Origin: Gentiana macrophylla
Lineage: Eukaryota > Streptophyta > Magnoliopsida > Gentianales > Gentianaceae
NCBI GenBank assembly: GCA_026214975.1
Contig: CM047810.1
Location: 40,434,806 to 40,498,805 of the forward strand
Reading direction: 5' to 3'
DNA length: 64,000 nucleotides
Position numbers and translations under genes: made by a program. Under the pieces are notes generated by a model that saw only the letters and a program-made list of their open reading frames with translations, ran no database searches and had not been told where the DNA came from. Below, piece after piece: positions 13,101 to 22,074 of this stretch (positions are counted from its first letter, which is position 1; each line of letters starts with the position of its first letter).

Positions 13101-15034
13101 AGCCAAAGCCCAATGCGATTCTGCCATGAATGTACCAGACTTGTGATTGAATTTCGACGGAGCATCCCGAAGGATCTTGAATCCCGAACACCGTCGCGAA
13201 TTCGGCTTCCTTCATCAACGCCGCCATGGATCACCAAAGGAGAAACCCTAAGTTCCGATCTACGATACCGAGATGATGTAAAGGCTTTTCAATTTGAATC
13301 AATAGTGAAGCTGATACTCTCAGCTAATGCGATTACAATCTCAAGAATTATCAAAGCTGCCTAGATGGGGAAGAGGTTTGGGTTTATATACCCTAATGTT
13401 TAATACAACGAAAAGACAAAACTACCATCTATTACATAAATAACATAAATAGACAAAAATAACCCTTATCTTAAATATTTCTTGCATCCTCGCTGCATCA
13501 TTGCCTCAACACTTATTAATTTTGCCCTAAGTGGAAGAACGATTGGCTAAAATCATCTCTTATTCGATTTTAATTTTTTTTATCAAAAGATACATCTGCA
13601 GCAATCCTCATGCCCTTAACACGACATACTGATAACCTTTTTTTTTTTTTTTACTCAGAAATGAAATACTGATAACCTTTCTTTTGAACTAGGTTTCTTA
13701 TCAAAAAAATTGAATTTTCCTTTGCACTTGGTAATTAATATGGCTTTGTAGAAAACCAAAATCTAATAAGACAAATTGATAGAGCGATTAATACAAAAAT
13801 GAAGAGAGGGAAGCCTAACAAACCTCTATAAAATAAAAGACCTTAATCCTAGTGGAGACTTGTACTTTTAGACACAAAGAACAATACAAAGGCTTGCAAA
13901 ATACTTCTAACCACCAGACTGACTATTGCCAAAAATTGACACACAGGAATCTTCAGGTTGTTTAAAGTCTTGAGGAGAAAGAGAATACAGACACATAGGG
14001 TTGTGAAACAAACAATCAAAAGCAACTGGGCCAGTGGCCTAAGAAATTGAAATCTTAATCGTGCTTCACCCTATATCCGAGCATGCAACTACCAGCATGA
14101 TGAACTCAATTCCTAAGTCATGAAATTTGTGACAACTCTTCACCATTCTCATTCTACATACCTGTTTAATTCCCTTTAAAACGGCTTGTACTTTTGCAGG
14201 TTTAGAAACTGCTTTTACATTTTCTGTTTCTCCACTGCTTATTGCTAAAGTAGGAGTAAGGGGAGAAGAGACAGGTGCTGCATCCGACTTGTCTGCGAGT
14301 AACTTTCTTGAACTGGTAAACCTCTGCATGAAGAGATTTGAGCACGTAACGCAAAAGGGGACAAGAAAAGAGTAACTCACATACATCTGAACGCATCTGA
14401 CTAAAGGGTTAACACCATAATGCTACTGATGGCAATTGAAGACACTTCTCACATGAAAATATATCTGCTGTCTAAAGAAAGCTAAAGTAGATATTTATCA
14501 CTTCACATAAGATTTACATAGAGAAGAACATTGTTGTCTCTTCATCTCAAGGAAGGTAACTAAGGACACATATCTGGTTGCATCTCATACTTCTCCACCA
14601 ACTAAGAGGGCCCTATGAATTTTTAAAAAGCTAGATAATGTTCCCCAACCAACAGTTTTACCAAAGTGATACCATAAAGGAAACTTACCAACTGCTGCAA
14701 ATAGTGATACAATGGACTTGTCAGGCAACTATCCTTTGAATTCAAGGACGTCCGAAAGCCAGGGACCTCACCTGCAAACAAAGATCTTCACAATTCACTA
14801 AGGCAAAAGCTAATAACACATACTCATTTCATAACATGAACTAAATCGACCACATCATCCTAAAACAGCCCAAAGAATCGCCTTTTCCATTTCCGGACAA
14901 ATCTACAATGACCTACCCAATATTGTTGCCGCCTTTGAATGATAAGAGGAGCTGAAAGAAGCAACGCCACCGCGTTCAAATCTCTTTTCGACTTGAGTCC
15001 TTAAAGGCTGCAAAAGGCGTTGCCAGCCAACCAT
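7185..15034 (-). CDS. Mitochondrial ribosomal protein uL22 (L22p/L17e family), six exons
   Basis: Predicted minus-strand coding exons: 15034-14917, 14771-14689, 14323-14162, 8759-8649, 7782-7716 and 7465-7185. All five introns have GT/AG ends and the phases agree, giving 273 aa, close to my recollection of the plant homologue length. The start ATG at 15034 opens MVGWQRLLQPL with an Arg-rich, acid-poor N-terminus suited to mitochondrial import. The uL22 core begins at about residue 110 (KVQAVLKGIKQ, then KKVNLVAALVRGMRVEDAL) and includes HSARANATHN and FDPDRLLV. The last exon has RPECRLTVV-like and HKLIETTPVWNR motifs of plant mitochondrial uL22. It would act in the large mitoribosomal subunit, lining the peptide exit tunnel. 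All exons are open. Intron 3 (5.4 kb) holds an LTR element in the same orientation. Expression cannot be judged from sequence. Confidence 0.9.
9573..9767 (-). repeat. Left (3') LTR of the gene-fragment element
   Basis: 195 bp, TGAAGCTGATACTC at the left and CTCGCTGCATCA at the right. By eye it is identical to the copy at 13306-13500. Confidence 0.88.
10043..10192 (-). pseudogene. Captured fragment resembling SOQ1-type NHL-repeat protein
   Basis: About 50 codons (residues 176-225 of the open frame 9779-10717) contain ISLAGNEIKD, a YQG..G.ARLLNFPWD segment and ICFDPINE. This matches, from memory, the NHL beta-propeller region of the plant thylakoid protein SUPPRESSOR OF QUENCHING 1. Only one repeat is present, it is joined to unrelated sequence on both sides, and it sits inside an LTR element. 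I therefore read it as a captured fragment and not a gene. The flanking parts of the same open frame are not recognised. Confidence 0.55.
10538..10899 (-). pseudogene. Captured fragment resembling WD40 protein TORMOZ/UTP13 (TBL3)
   Basis: Two overlapping frames carry successive WD40 pieces. The upstream frame has VAPNDNLIYSN, ISIWTLPKLASIVVI and a degraded GSWLRSFK strand. The downstream frame has IQGHTTNV, then CLVKLWTIKTN and CIATYDQHDE. The order and wording match, from memory, the plant UTP13-like protein TORMOZ, a nucleolar factor for 18S rRNA processing. The pieces run on without introns, have lost part of one repeat and change frame once, as expected of a fragment picked up from processed RNA. 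It is not functional as a propeller. Confidence 0.65.
10900..11784 (-). other. Unassigned open region inside the gene-fragment element
   Basis: The frame 10489-11556 is open for about 220 codons before the WD40 fragment, and a second frame (11562-11762) lies upstream. Both contain an FDPGG motif, and one has a cysteine-containing stretch (PCDVCALLVIFAALKN). I do not recognise either. They may be further captured fragments or decayed spacer of the parental retrotransposon. Confidence 0.35.
11785..12711 (-). CDS. Unassigned acidic, Ser/Thr-rich ORF of the gene-fragment element
   Basis: An open frame of 308 codons, read from an internal ATG, overlaps and follows the gag-like frame out of phase. 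The first 40 residues look like a gag tail in a shifted frame. The rest is rich in Ser, Thr, Glu and Asp (for example residues 60-110 and 150-210), with no predicted membrane segment or metal-binding cluster that I can see. Such composition is typical of the linker between gag and pol in plant elements, but it could also be captured host sequence. I cannot assign a function. It has no known partner in the window apart from the gag-like frame just upstream. Confidence 0.4.
   Translation of the reverse strand: MFDKMSLTICNDRLGEKCPFDHSNEFYFTTEIVSPSTQIHIKQVISENLTSTNCLMKVPSQSHINEQKQMQGLGSTDESRCSDSSITEVLTVTKSENDPHDSPKDDALFENKASASNFGANNMHIKKTKYDEALIAELISASQKLLGSESTKHEIQGVKKQTEDLNGAVGFAEEHERNDEQILDEEQDSGKCGDSESLMTGSQPEEYFEALTKETKTALGYTSVGTNHTNTFVVETPAMLPTSFTLTDVPELDHPLKYDFPTHVVPVNPSNLNTPVPYHMLIDWGSTQTFPESGVKLVLLPSFTYYEG
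12588..13127 (-). CDS. Gag-like capsid domain of the gene-fragment element
   Basis: A 179-codon frame starting MAESHWALAESRHHLKYDD. Residues 57-110 have the retrotransposon gag pattern: LPIFSGN, then a WIDTVDSFFEE helix, then LAYYALEGAAEQWWQRL and a downstream W..MK.L..DFWP segment. This is the capsid domain found in plant Ty3/gypsy-like gag (PF03732 type). It would bind element RNA and form particles. After about residue 150 the frame shifts relative to the expected tail, which continues in the overlapping frame 11785-12711, so the protein is probably truncated. No zinc knuckle is visible. Confidence 0.6.
   Translation of the reverse strand: MAESHWALAESRHHLKYDDRRMQRDFPRVSMVGIGDKFQMRHDSLKETNRRWVRSYLPIFSGNSSKRNLLVWIDTVDSFFEEMHPPDKLKCQLAYYALEGAAEQWWQRLQHQRVVEGESKITLWPRMKFLLINDFWPTTCSTKCPLQFATIGWVKSVRLTILMSSTSPPKSFPHQLKFI
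13306..13500 (-). repeat. Right (5') LTR of the gene-fragment element
   Basis: 195 bp direct repeat of 9573-9767 with no difference that I can see. Three extra bases (tag) before both copies also match. The outer flank is ttgcc here and cctag at the other end. Confidence 0.88.
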
Positions 15035-15676
15035 GATTGAACTTCAGAGAGTAATGAATTTCAAATCCAGTATACGACTATGAGAACATCCTACAGAGCA
15101 TAAAAAAAATTTAAAAAAAATAAAAAATCAATAATAATAATACCAAGTATTTGAGCAAAAAAAAAAAAAAAAACAAAAGGCCAAGTAAGTGAGGTAACGA
15201 AATCATAGGATAATCTCAGAACATTTTCAATATCATAATCATACGAAATGAATACATTTGAAGGATTCAACAAAAAAAAGGGGGGGCAAGGGGGGACAAT
15301 CTATGAAGTTCGAATCTTCTCAATACACGGGAAAATGATCCAAACAAAAATTACCCAGAGGCAGAAAATCTATTCGATTGAAAATTTTGACTTCTTAAAT
15401 CAACATCAGATTTATAGATGCTTACGGTGAGAGAAAAAGAAGTTGAGGTAAGGATTACTGCTTTGTAGTGCTATATTGGGAGGAAAGAGGGCTTTTCAAG
15501 GTCGAGGGTTTTGCTTTTTTCTCATTGCAGTCGCAAAAAACCAAAAAAAAAAAAAAATAAAATAAAAATAAAATAAAAAATCTCGGTTTTGTCTGTTTTG
15601 GTTTGGATTGGGTTTCAAAATTTTCTACTCAGCTTCCAGGAATTCGCAATTACTGTCACGCAAATTCTATAGATGG
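15035..15676 (-). promoter_or_regulatory. Upstream region of the uL22m gene
   Basis: 640 bases between the ATG and the next mobile element. It should contain the 5' UTR and core promoter. I see no convincing TATA box at a sensible distance, which is common for ribosomal protein genes. Poly-A/T tracts occur at about 15105-15175 and 15536-15580. The rest has no recognisable feature. Confidence 0.35.
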
Positions 15677-15800
15677 CTATGAAACATGACACTTATGGAC
15701 ATTTTAACCACGCGGGAACATTACTTATTACCACAGCAGACGCGATGCGGCGGCAGTTCTTTGGAATTTGGAGACACGACACGCCGTTTATTCGCGCAGC

Positions 15801-15851
<51 letters not shown>

Positions 15852-16210
15852 AAAACATAGACGTAGGTAGAGCGCCAATTCGCGGGATTTAATTGCATTC
15901 TCGCGTGTTCCCAACGCGTGTCCGCTGTGTCGTCGCGCGTCCCCTCGCCTGTCCTCATGTCCCTAACGCGTCCCAACGTGTCTCCAACGTGTCCCGCCCG
16001 TGTCCTCGCGTGTCCTCAACGTGTCGGGCGTGCCCCGTCGCCGTGTCCCAGCCGTGTCGGGCCGCTGGGTCGAATTCAAAATTTGAATTTAACAATATTT
16101 TAATCGGCGACACGTTCCGACACGTGTCGGAGCGTGTCGAGCGCGTGTCGGTGAAAAAATGTTTGACACAGCCATGACGGCGACCTAATTGAAGTGTCGG
16201 TGCTTCATAG
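15677..16210. mobile_element. Short TIR element with GC-rich GTGTCC-type repeats
   Basis: The left end reads CTATGAAACATGACACTT. The reverse complement of the right end reads CTATGAAGCACCGACACTT, an imperfect inverted terminus of about 19 bp. ATAGAT flanks both sides (15669-15674 and 16211-16216), a possible partial target duplication. The interior has a (TA)n array (15805-15846) and about 250 bases of degenerate GTGTCC/CGTGTCGG words (15900-16160), much more GC-rich than the surroundings. Similar GACACGTGTCGG-rich elements are widespread in plants. Assignment to a superfamily (perhaps Mutator-like) is a guess. Confidence 0.5.
15805..15846. repeat. (TA)n microsatellite
   Basis: About 42 bases of TA dinucleotide followed by a short A run, inside the TIR element at 15677-16210. 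Confidence 0.95.
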
Positions 16211-16772
16211 ATAGATAATATCGGTCTCTACCATAAACCTCTTATCGAGTTTGCGCCGAAAAGATTTGGAATTCTATTTTTCTTTTCGAGTCCGTACCCG
16301 ATAAGTGTCCGGTTCCAAAAAAATGATGTAAAGAAAAAATCATGTAAAATCCATGACGAGGGAAAAAAAAAGTCCAAAACAATACTTCATACACCATAAT
16401 CAAAACAATAGTTCATAATGGTTCACCATAATCAAGTGGCATAAAATGATAGTTACATACACCATTACGGATTTAGATCTCTTCATGTAGCTTAAAAAGG
16501 TCAGTGGTATTATTTCATTTTGTCTTATGTGGAAGATTTTTTTTTCCTTGCACATATGACAAATGTGCTGAACACCACTTGACCCTTAAGTATACATGAG
16601 AGGATTCAAGCCCCACCATTACCTATTGTATAATATGTGATGTTGTAATTTGAAATTTTGTTTCGGTGTATCCACGAATGAAATAAAAATACGAGAAAAA
16701 GAAGGATCAAGAATGCAGAACATTGTGATTTAATAAGGACGAAAAATCATATTTTATCCTAAATTACCTTTC
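16211..16772. other. Intergenic, no feature recognised
   Basis: AT-rich sequence without coding potential. A few short direct words (ACACCATAATCAA, TTCATA) recur near 16385-16450, but nothing assignable was seen. Confidence 0.5.
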
Positions 16773-17419
16773 TCTTGATATATTCATCAGTTTTCATAAA
16801 TAATAATAATAAATAGATGCCTGCCATAAAAATAGTAGATTCTATTTAATTAATTATGACCATTTATTGTAATGGCCAATCACTATTCCATGATTTAGGT
16901 ATTCATTATTACTACACAATTTTGATTTTAATGTAAAAAAAAAATACTCATTTTTTCTACAATTTTGATGCAAAATTAATCCACCTATGTTTCTCGATAC
17001 ATATCAATGTTGAGCTACATTTTTTCCCGTATCTTACAACCAAAAAATGTAGTAACTCTCGAAAAAAAAGGTAGTAACAGACAATAAAATAGCTATAGTT
17101 AGAGCAAAAAATATAGTAACATTGATAAAGAAGTAGTAACAACCAATAAACTAGATGTAGTTATAGGAAAAAATTGTAGTAACATTGGTATGGATCGAAT
17201 AACATTGGTGGAATAATTTTGTGTCAAAATTGTAGATAAAAGGAGAATTTTTTTTACATTAAAATCAAAATAGTGTAGTAATAATGATGTCTAAATCATG
17301 TAATAGTGATTGGCCGTTACAATAAATGGTGTAAATGAATTAAATAAAATCTCCTATTTTTATTGTAGGCAGCGATTTATTATTATTATTATTTATGACA
17401 ACTGATGAATGTATCAAGA
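16773..17419. mobile_element. Foldback MITE with about 200 bp inverted arms
   Basis: The left arm starts TCTTGATATATTCATCAG and the right arm, reverse-complemented, starts TCTTGATACATTCATCAG. Homology continues through (TAA)n, TATTGTAATGGCCAATCACTA-type and ATTTTGATTTTAATGTAAAAA segments for about 200 bases. The unpaired centre spans roughly 17000-17165. The whole element could form one long hairpin. There is no coding capacity and no obvious target duplication, so the superfamily is unknown. Confidence 0.8.
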
Positions 17420-18717
17420 TTGATGGAGTCGATGGGATCCTTCAAAGCCTTCTCCAAAAGTGTAATCGAAGCGAATAGCGGTTTATACCGTCCAAAATGT
17501 CAACGGTACCTTCCAAGTTTTAGCCAGACCTTCCAAAACAAAAGCGGTTGGGAAGACGATTTCAAATTGCATCGTGTGTCAAAGTAAAGCTGTACCTTCA
17601 AATTTTAGAAGCGATGGACAAGAAAAAAATTGAAAGACAAAGGGGTATTGGAAAAAAAAAAAAAAGGCAAATGATGTATTTTTTGAATTTTCCCTTATAA
17701 ATCCAGTTAAGTAGCATAATTTATGCATTCACCATAACACTTAATCACTCAATTGAATTTGTGAAACATATTTTAACAAGCCTTTTACCCTACACTCAAA
17801 GTTTCACTGGCGTCAATTCAATTTGAGCTAAAAGTTTATAAAGTTAATAAGTTCATTCAACCCCCCAACTTATTCCAAGCATTTTGTGACCAACAAAAAT
17901 TCACTTAACCATTACAAATGATTATCGGAAACAATAAATAAGGAAATGCCAACGACTTTTACAAGAAAGACATGTTACCGTTGGCTAAAATAGTTAAGAG
18001 TAACATTATTACAAACAAATAGATGCGAAACAAAACAAATTTGAGAAGAGCATCGAGTCGGACGAAGAACTTCAGACTTGAAGGTTCAAGCATGTAAGAG
18101 CAGATCTAATTTCTAACAAAGACAACATACTCTTGATAATAATCATACATATACGCCACGCCACCTATACTTGGCGGCGATTAAGCCAATATTATATTTT
18201 TTAAAACAATTTCAATGACAAATAATTTTCTCAAAATTTCTTTTAAGATATTTATAATATTTTTAATTGTTTTTATCTTATCATACTGAAATAGTGTAAG
18301 GATCTTTTAATATTTTTTGGTCTAGGGCCCCGTATATTCAAGGATGGCCTGATATCATCTATCGACTTCTATTAACAAAACAAATCAACACGCAAATTTA
18401 CAAAAACCTGACCACTAAAGAATAATGATCGACTTATATCATCCACAAGCTACAGATTTGAACGAAACCTTTTGGGTTAGCTCATTGTATTGCCTTGTCA
18501 AACAAATTCCTGCCATAGCAAGTTTTTGAATATTTTTGTCTATTACCTGTTTTTGCCCTTGTTTTAAAGGACTCGCATCTTTTACATCAAACATCATTTT
18601 TTTGAACCGGTATCTATTAAGCTTCTATTAAAGGACACATATCATTTTAAGGTTTTCATTATTTTTCTAATTACCAAGAAGCAAATGTAATTAATTTAAT
18701 GCCCAAATCACTATTAA
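17420..18717. other. Intergenic, no gene recognised
   Basis: AT-rich DNA with scattered short open frames and no domain signature. Nothing repetitive stands out except homopolymer A/T runs. Confidence 0.5.
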
Positions 18718-18839
18718 TGGGGTTTAGCTCAAGTGGTTAAAGAGAGGTCTTAACACCTTGACTTCTTGGGTTTCGAATCCCACAGTGTGTGTGGGTTATC
18801 CTCCACTAAATGGGGTTATTTTGTTGTGTAAAAAAAAGA
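18718..18839 (+). mobile_element. tRNA-derived SINE
   Basis: The sequence carries an RNA polymerase III A box (TAGCTCAAGTGG, 18725-18736) and, 32 bases later, a B box (GGTTTCGAATCCC, 18769-18781). A short unrelated tail follows and ends GGGGTTATTTTGTTGTGTAA plus an A run. That is the layout of plant tRNA-derived SINEs (the tail resembles the Au family). It has no acceptor stem pairing, so it is not a tRNA gene. Similar tails without boxes recur near 19470-19545. Confidence 0.78.
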
Positions 18840-18842
18840 TAA

Positions 18843-19253
18843 AGTCTTTTCACACCTAAAAAAATCTTAACATACCTACTTTTTATTTTTGGTTATGTCA
18901 TTTAATTTTTTCACTAATGATTCGTACTCAAATTTAGACGAGGATGTAGATTAGTTTACGGATCGAATTTCAGTCAGGAAGTATCAACTGTACTTTCTGA
19001 TCGATGTTGGGTCTAGAAAAAACCAACATCCTGACTCAAATTCGGTCAGGATAAAAATTATTTTCCGACTCAAATTCGGTTGGCAGGATGTTGATTAGTT
19101 TACGGACCGAATTTCAGTCAGGAAGTATCAACTGTGTTTTCTGACTGATGTTGGGTCTAGAAAAAACAAACATTCTGACTCATATTCGGTCAGGATAAAA
19201 ATTAATTTTCCGACTCACATTCTGTCAGGATAACATCTAGGTGTGAAAAGACT
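18843..19253. mobile_element. 411 bp TIR element with internal tandem duplication
   Basis: Perfect 16 bp terminal inverted repeats: AGTCTTTTCACACCTA at the left and its reverse complement at the right. Inside are two tandem units of about 144 bp (18941-19084 and 19085-about 19225). Each contains TTAGTTTACGG, TCAGTCAGGAAGTATCAACTG and several TCCTGACTCAAATTCGGTCAGGA-type small palindromes. No coding capacity and no clear target duplication. It is a non-autonomous DNA transposon, superfamily undetermined. Confidence 0.72.
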
Positions 19254-20654
19254 CTCCAAAAAAAAAAAAACTTAAATCACCAACTTCCCCTAATTTTTTG
19301 GGGTTACTAGTTTTTTTTATATTTATTATTATCCAACTTTATTATTATCAGAGTGGAAAGTCCACAACCAGAGTACAAATTTGTTCATGAAGCAAAAATG
19401 CCAGCAAAGAAAAACAGCAAATACACGGATTCTAAATTATCTATTCTCATCCCAAGCTGGTCGGAGGTTAGTAGTTATTTCGTTGTATAAAAGAGTACCC
19501 AAATCACCACCTTCTCCTAAGGTTATTTTGTTGTGTGAAAAAAAAAAAAAAAAAAAAATCACCACCTTCCCTTAATTTTTTGGTGATTTTTTTTTTGGCA
19601 TAATTTTTTGGGTTAATGTTCTCTAAATCAGGTAATTTCATCGTATGGAAGGGGAAAAAAAAATGCCTGAAGCATCACCTTCCCCTATTTTTTTGGTCTA
19701 ATTTCTTTTCATGTATACCAAATGACCGTATACAATTACAAGATATTTTTGCGCAACAATTACAAGATATTGTGGTCACATTATTGCTTCTTTCTTTAAA
19801 TATTTGAATATAATTCACAAGTTGTTCCTCAAACAATAAAAAATAAAATAAAATGTCAAAGACTTTTTTCCTCAAAAAAATAAAATAAAATAAAATAAAA
19901 AGTCATAGGACTTATGAAGGACATTGAGCTCCTGAAAACGTTTTAGCCGCATTTTTGCGAATGTTATTTAATAAAGTTTTTTTTTTCTCAAAATAAAAAA
20001 GAGAACATTGGTACTGTTCTAAATAAATAAATAAAAACACCATTCATCATCTTCATGAATTTGAAAGCCTATATTCATCATTCATTCCCAGGGATGGAGG
20101 GGGCTGAGGGGCCTAAGCCCACCCAACCCTTTTTTTATACCCATTATATAAACCAGCCCACTTGACAATAGACAGCCCAGTTGATTTTTTGATATGACAA
20201 TAATACAGCACAACTAAATTAGGGGTCAAAAGGCACCCACTTTTAGTATTGACAACCATTTTTTGATTTTTTTTATGAACGAAACGTCGGTGCAGACTAA
20301 CATCGATAATGCACACCAACGCCGCCGTTATTCAAAAAGAATTACTGAGCGTTTCTAAGCCATGACACTTTTATAACGTGAACGTCGGTGCCACCGACAT
20401 CAATGTTTGAGTCACTGTTTTCAATAGTAATTTATGACAAAGGTGGAGTATTTCTATTGATCGGTCATGTCATATAGGCGCGTGAGTCTGTGCATCGACG
20501 TTCGTGCTCATTAAAAATAACCGTGATGTTGGAGTAATTTTTTGTGCACTAGGAGTAATGTGGATATCGGAAGTAAAATAGAATGCCTCTAGAACCCTTA
20601 AATTATGCAAGAAATAAATGCTCCATGCCGTGGTTTTTAGCATGCCGTGGTTTT
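19254..20654. other. Intergenic, A/T homopolymer-rich, possible CACTA-like debris
   Basis: No gene is supported. SINE-like tails (GGTTATTTTGTTGTGTGAAA) occur near 19470-19545. At 20280-20530 repeated ACGTCGGTG/CACCGACATC words resemble subterminal repeats of CACTA transposons, but no CACTA terminus with a target duplication was found. A 16 bp direct repeat, CATGCCGTGGTTTTTA, occurs at 20624 and 20641. Confidence 0.4.
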
Positions 20655-21480
20655 TATTTTTATTTTTATTTGTTAAGGAGATATTTTATTAATCAAACGG
20701 GTCAAAGAAACCAAAGTCTTACAATAAAGAAATATCGACATAGATAAAACTAACTTGAGTCAATGGCCCAGCCAATCTCAAAGTCCCTGTAACGCCAGAA
20801 TCGCTATAGAAAGAAAAACATGTGGAGGGGCGAATACAATCCGAGGAGTGCGCAACTCTATTGCGCTTATAACCATATCCTATAAATTATCTCGCGGAAG
20901 AGATAAGGCCAACATTTACCCAACTCTTGATTACGCGGAGCTTGCTGGATGTTTCCAAAACCCAATCTTGAATTTCTGAATTAGAGAAGAAGGTCTCCCA
21001 AAGGTTATGATGTGGCGAAGCATGTCTGACAAACAGAAGAGCTCGATATGTGGCGAAGTGCGAGGAGACTATTAACGGGTAGCAGTCATGACAGATTTGC
21101 CACAAGCAGAAGTTATATCTCATCGGTCCTTTAAGGCTCCAAATGCGGCTCCAGTCGAAGTTACTATGAAGGGCATTCTAATTCTCAAGCTAGTACAGAT
21201 AAGCACTGTGCACGGCATACTTACCATCGCCAGAAGGAGCCCACTTGACCGTATCATTTTCCGCCGTAATGCCTGCCTCAAAATTTTTGGCCGCACGACA
21301 GATATTTCGCAATTGAACATAGCAGTCCGTCTTCCGGATCGACAAAAGGGTTCCCGTACTTATCAACTAGCAGAGAGACCCAAGGAGAGGTATCATCAAC
21401 GAGAATGTGCCAGACAAGTTTACCCAAGAAAGCGAAATTCATCTCCGTGGTTTTCAATCCTTAAAAAAAACATGGGGTTT
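20655..21480 (-). pseudogene. LINE (non-LTR) retrotransposon 3' fragment
   Basis: On the minus strand, broken frames contain a YGNPF segment, a KNFEAGITAEN-like stretch, a LLLWANLSRLLPVNSLLA-type segment and RHAS..HNLWETFFS. Together these resemble the C-terminal region of plant L1-type LINE ORF2 downstream of RT, including the zf-RVT-like part. The fragment ends on the minus strand in an A-rich tail (AAATAAAAATAAAAATAAAAA, 20650-20675), as LINEs do. The 5' end and RT are missing, and stops and frameshifts are numerous. Confidence 0.55.
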
Positions 21481-22074
21481 TCATAGAAGTAATCGAGCAA
21501 TCAACGCAAACAATGTAGGATTTTTTTATATATCTTTTATGTATTTATTTTGTATATCTACTCTTATTATAGCTATTTAAGTGATGATCAATTACCTGTC
21601 TTTGTATGTTTCTGTAATAGTGAATGGTGATTATCTTTGATTTGTATTGGTATTCTTTTTCATTATTCTCTTTTCTTGAATATTGAAATTGGATCAAAAT
21701 AGAATTTTCTTTTAAATTTAACTTTTTATATTTGATATAACTATTTATTTAGAACAATATTTTACTTAATTTGTATTAAAACTGATTGAATCACAATCGA
21801 AAACTCATGTGTAAATGAAATATATTGAAACGATATCTTTTAAGTTTGGTCATGCGATATGTGGAGTAAAAAATAATGACACTAGGTTGCTGAAAGGATT
21901 ATGCTAAGGAATGACGCAATAAAAAAAAGTTTTGTTAAAAGTTGGATTGGATACTATTAATTAAACATGTATATAGCGATTCTTGAAAGTTCTGTTTTGT
22001 CATCTTTTGCTCTACTCAATAAGAAAAGAACATCATTTGAGTGTTTCGGTTCATAGGGGTTAGAATGATTTTTT
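21481..22074. other. Intergenic, no feature recognised
   Basis: AT-rich sequence (long T-rich runs around 21530-21780) without coding signature or repeats that I could link to the rest of the window. Confidence 0.5.

Larger units (their letters stand above)
9573..13500 (-). mobile_element. Non-autonomous LTR element with captured host gene fragments, in uL22m intron 3
   Basis: Two 195 bp direct repeats with TG...CA ends bound a 3.5 kb interior. A purine tract (AGAGGGATGGAGA on the minus strand, 9768-9780) precedes the left copy, as expected for a minus-strand 3' LTR. The interior encodes a gag-like domain (12588-13127), a long unassigned acidic ORF (11785-12711), and fragments resembling WD40 protein TORMOZ/UTP13 and the NHL region of SOQ1. 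No protease, RT or integrase motifs are present, so movement would need help in trans. No canonical tRNA primer site abuts the right LTR. A TCGGTATCGTAGATC sequence about 35 bases inside is a weak candidate. No target duplication is visible. Confidence 0.75.

Noticed and set aside
15890..16177. Plus-strand frames rich in Pro, Arg, Val and Ser
   Set aside because: They come from the GC-rich GTGTCC word repeats. No codon bias or domain supports a protein.
18718..18790. Possible tRNA gene
   Set aside because: A and B boxes are present, but the acceptor stem does not pair, the anticodon region has no proper stem, and a SINE-style tail follows.
20280..20530. CACTA transposon end
   Set aside because: ACGTCGGTG-type repeats are suggestive, but I found no CACTA terminus with a 3 bp duplication or a matching second end.
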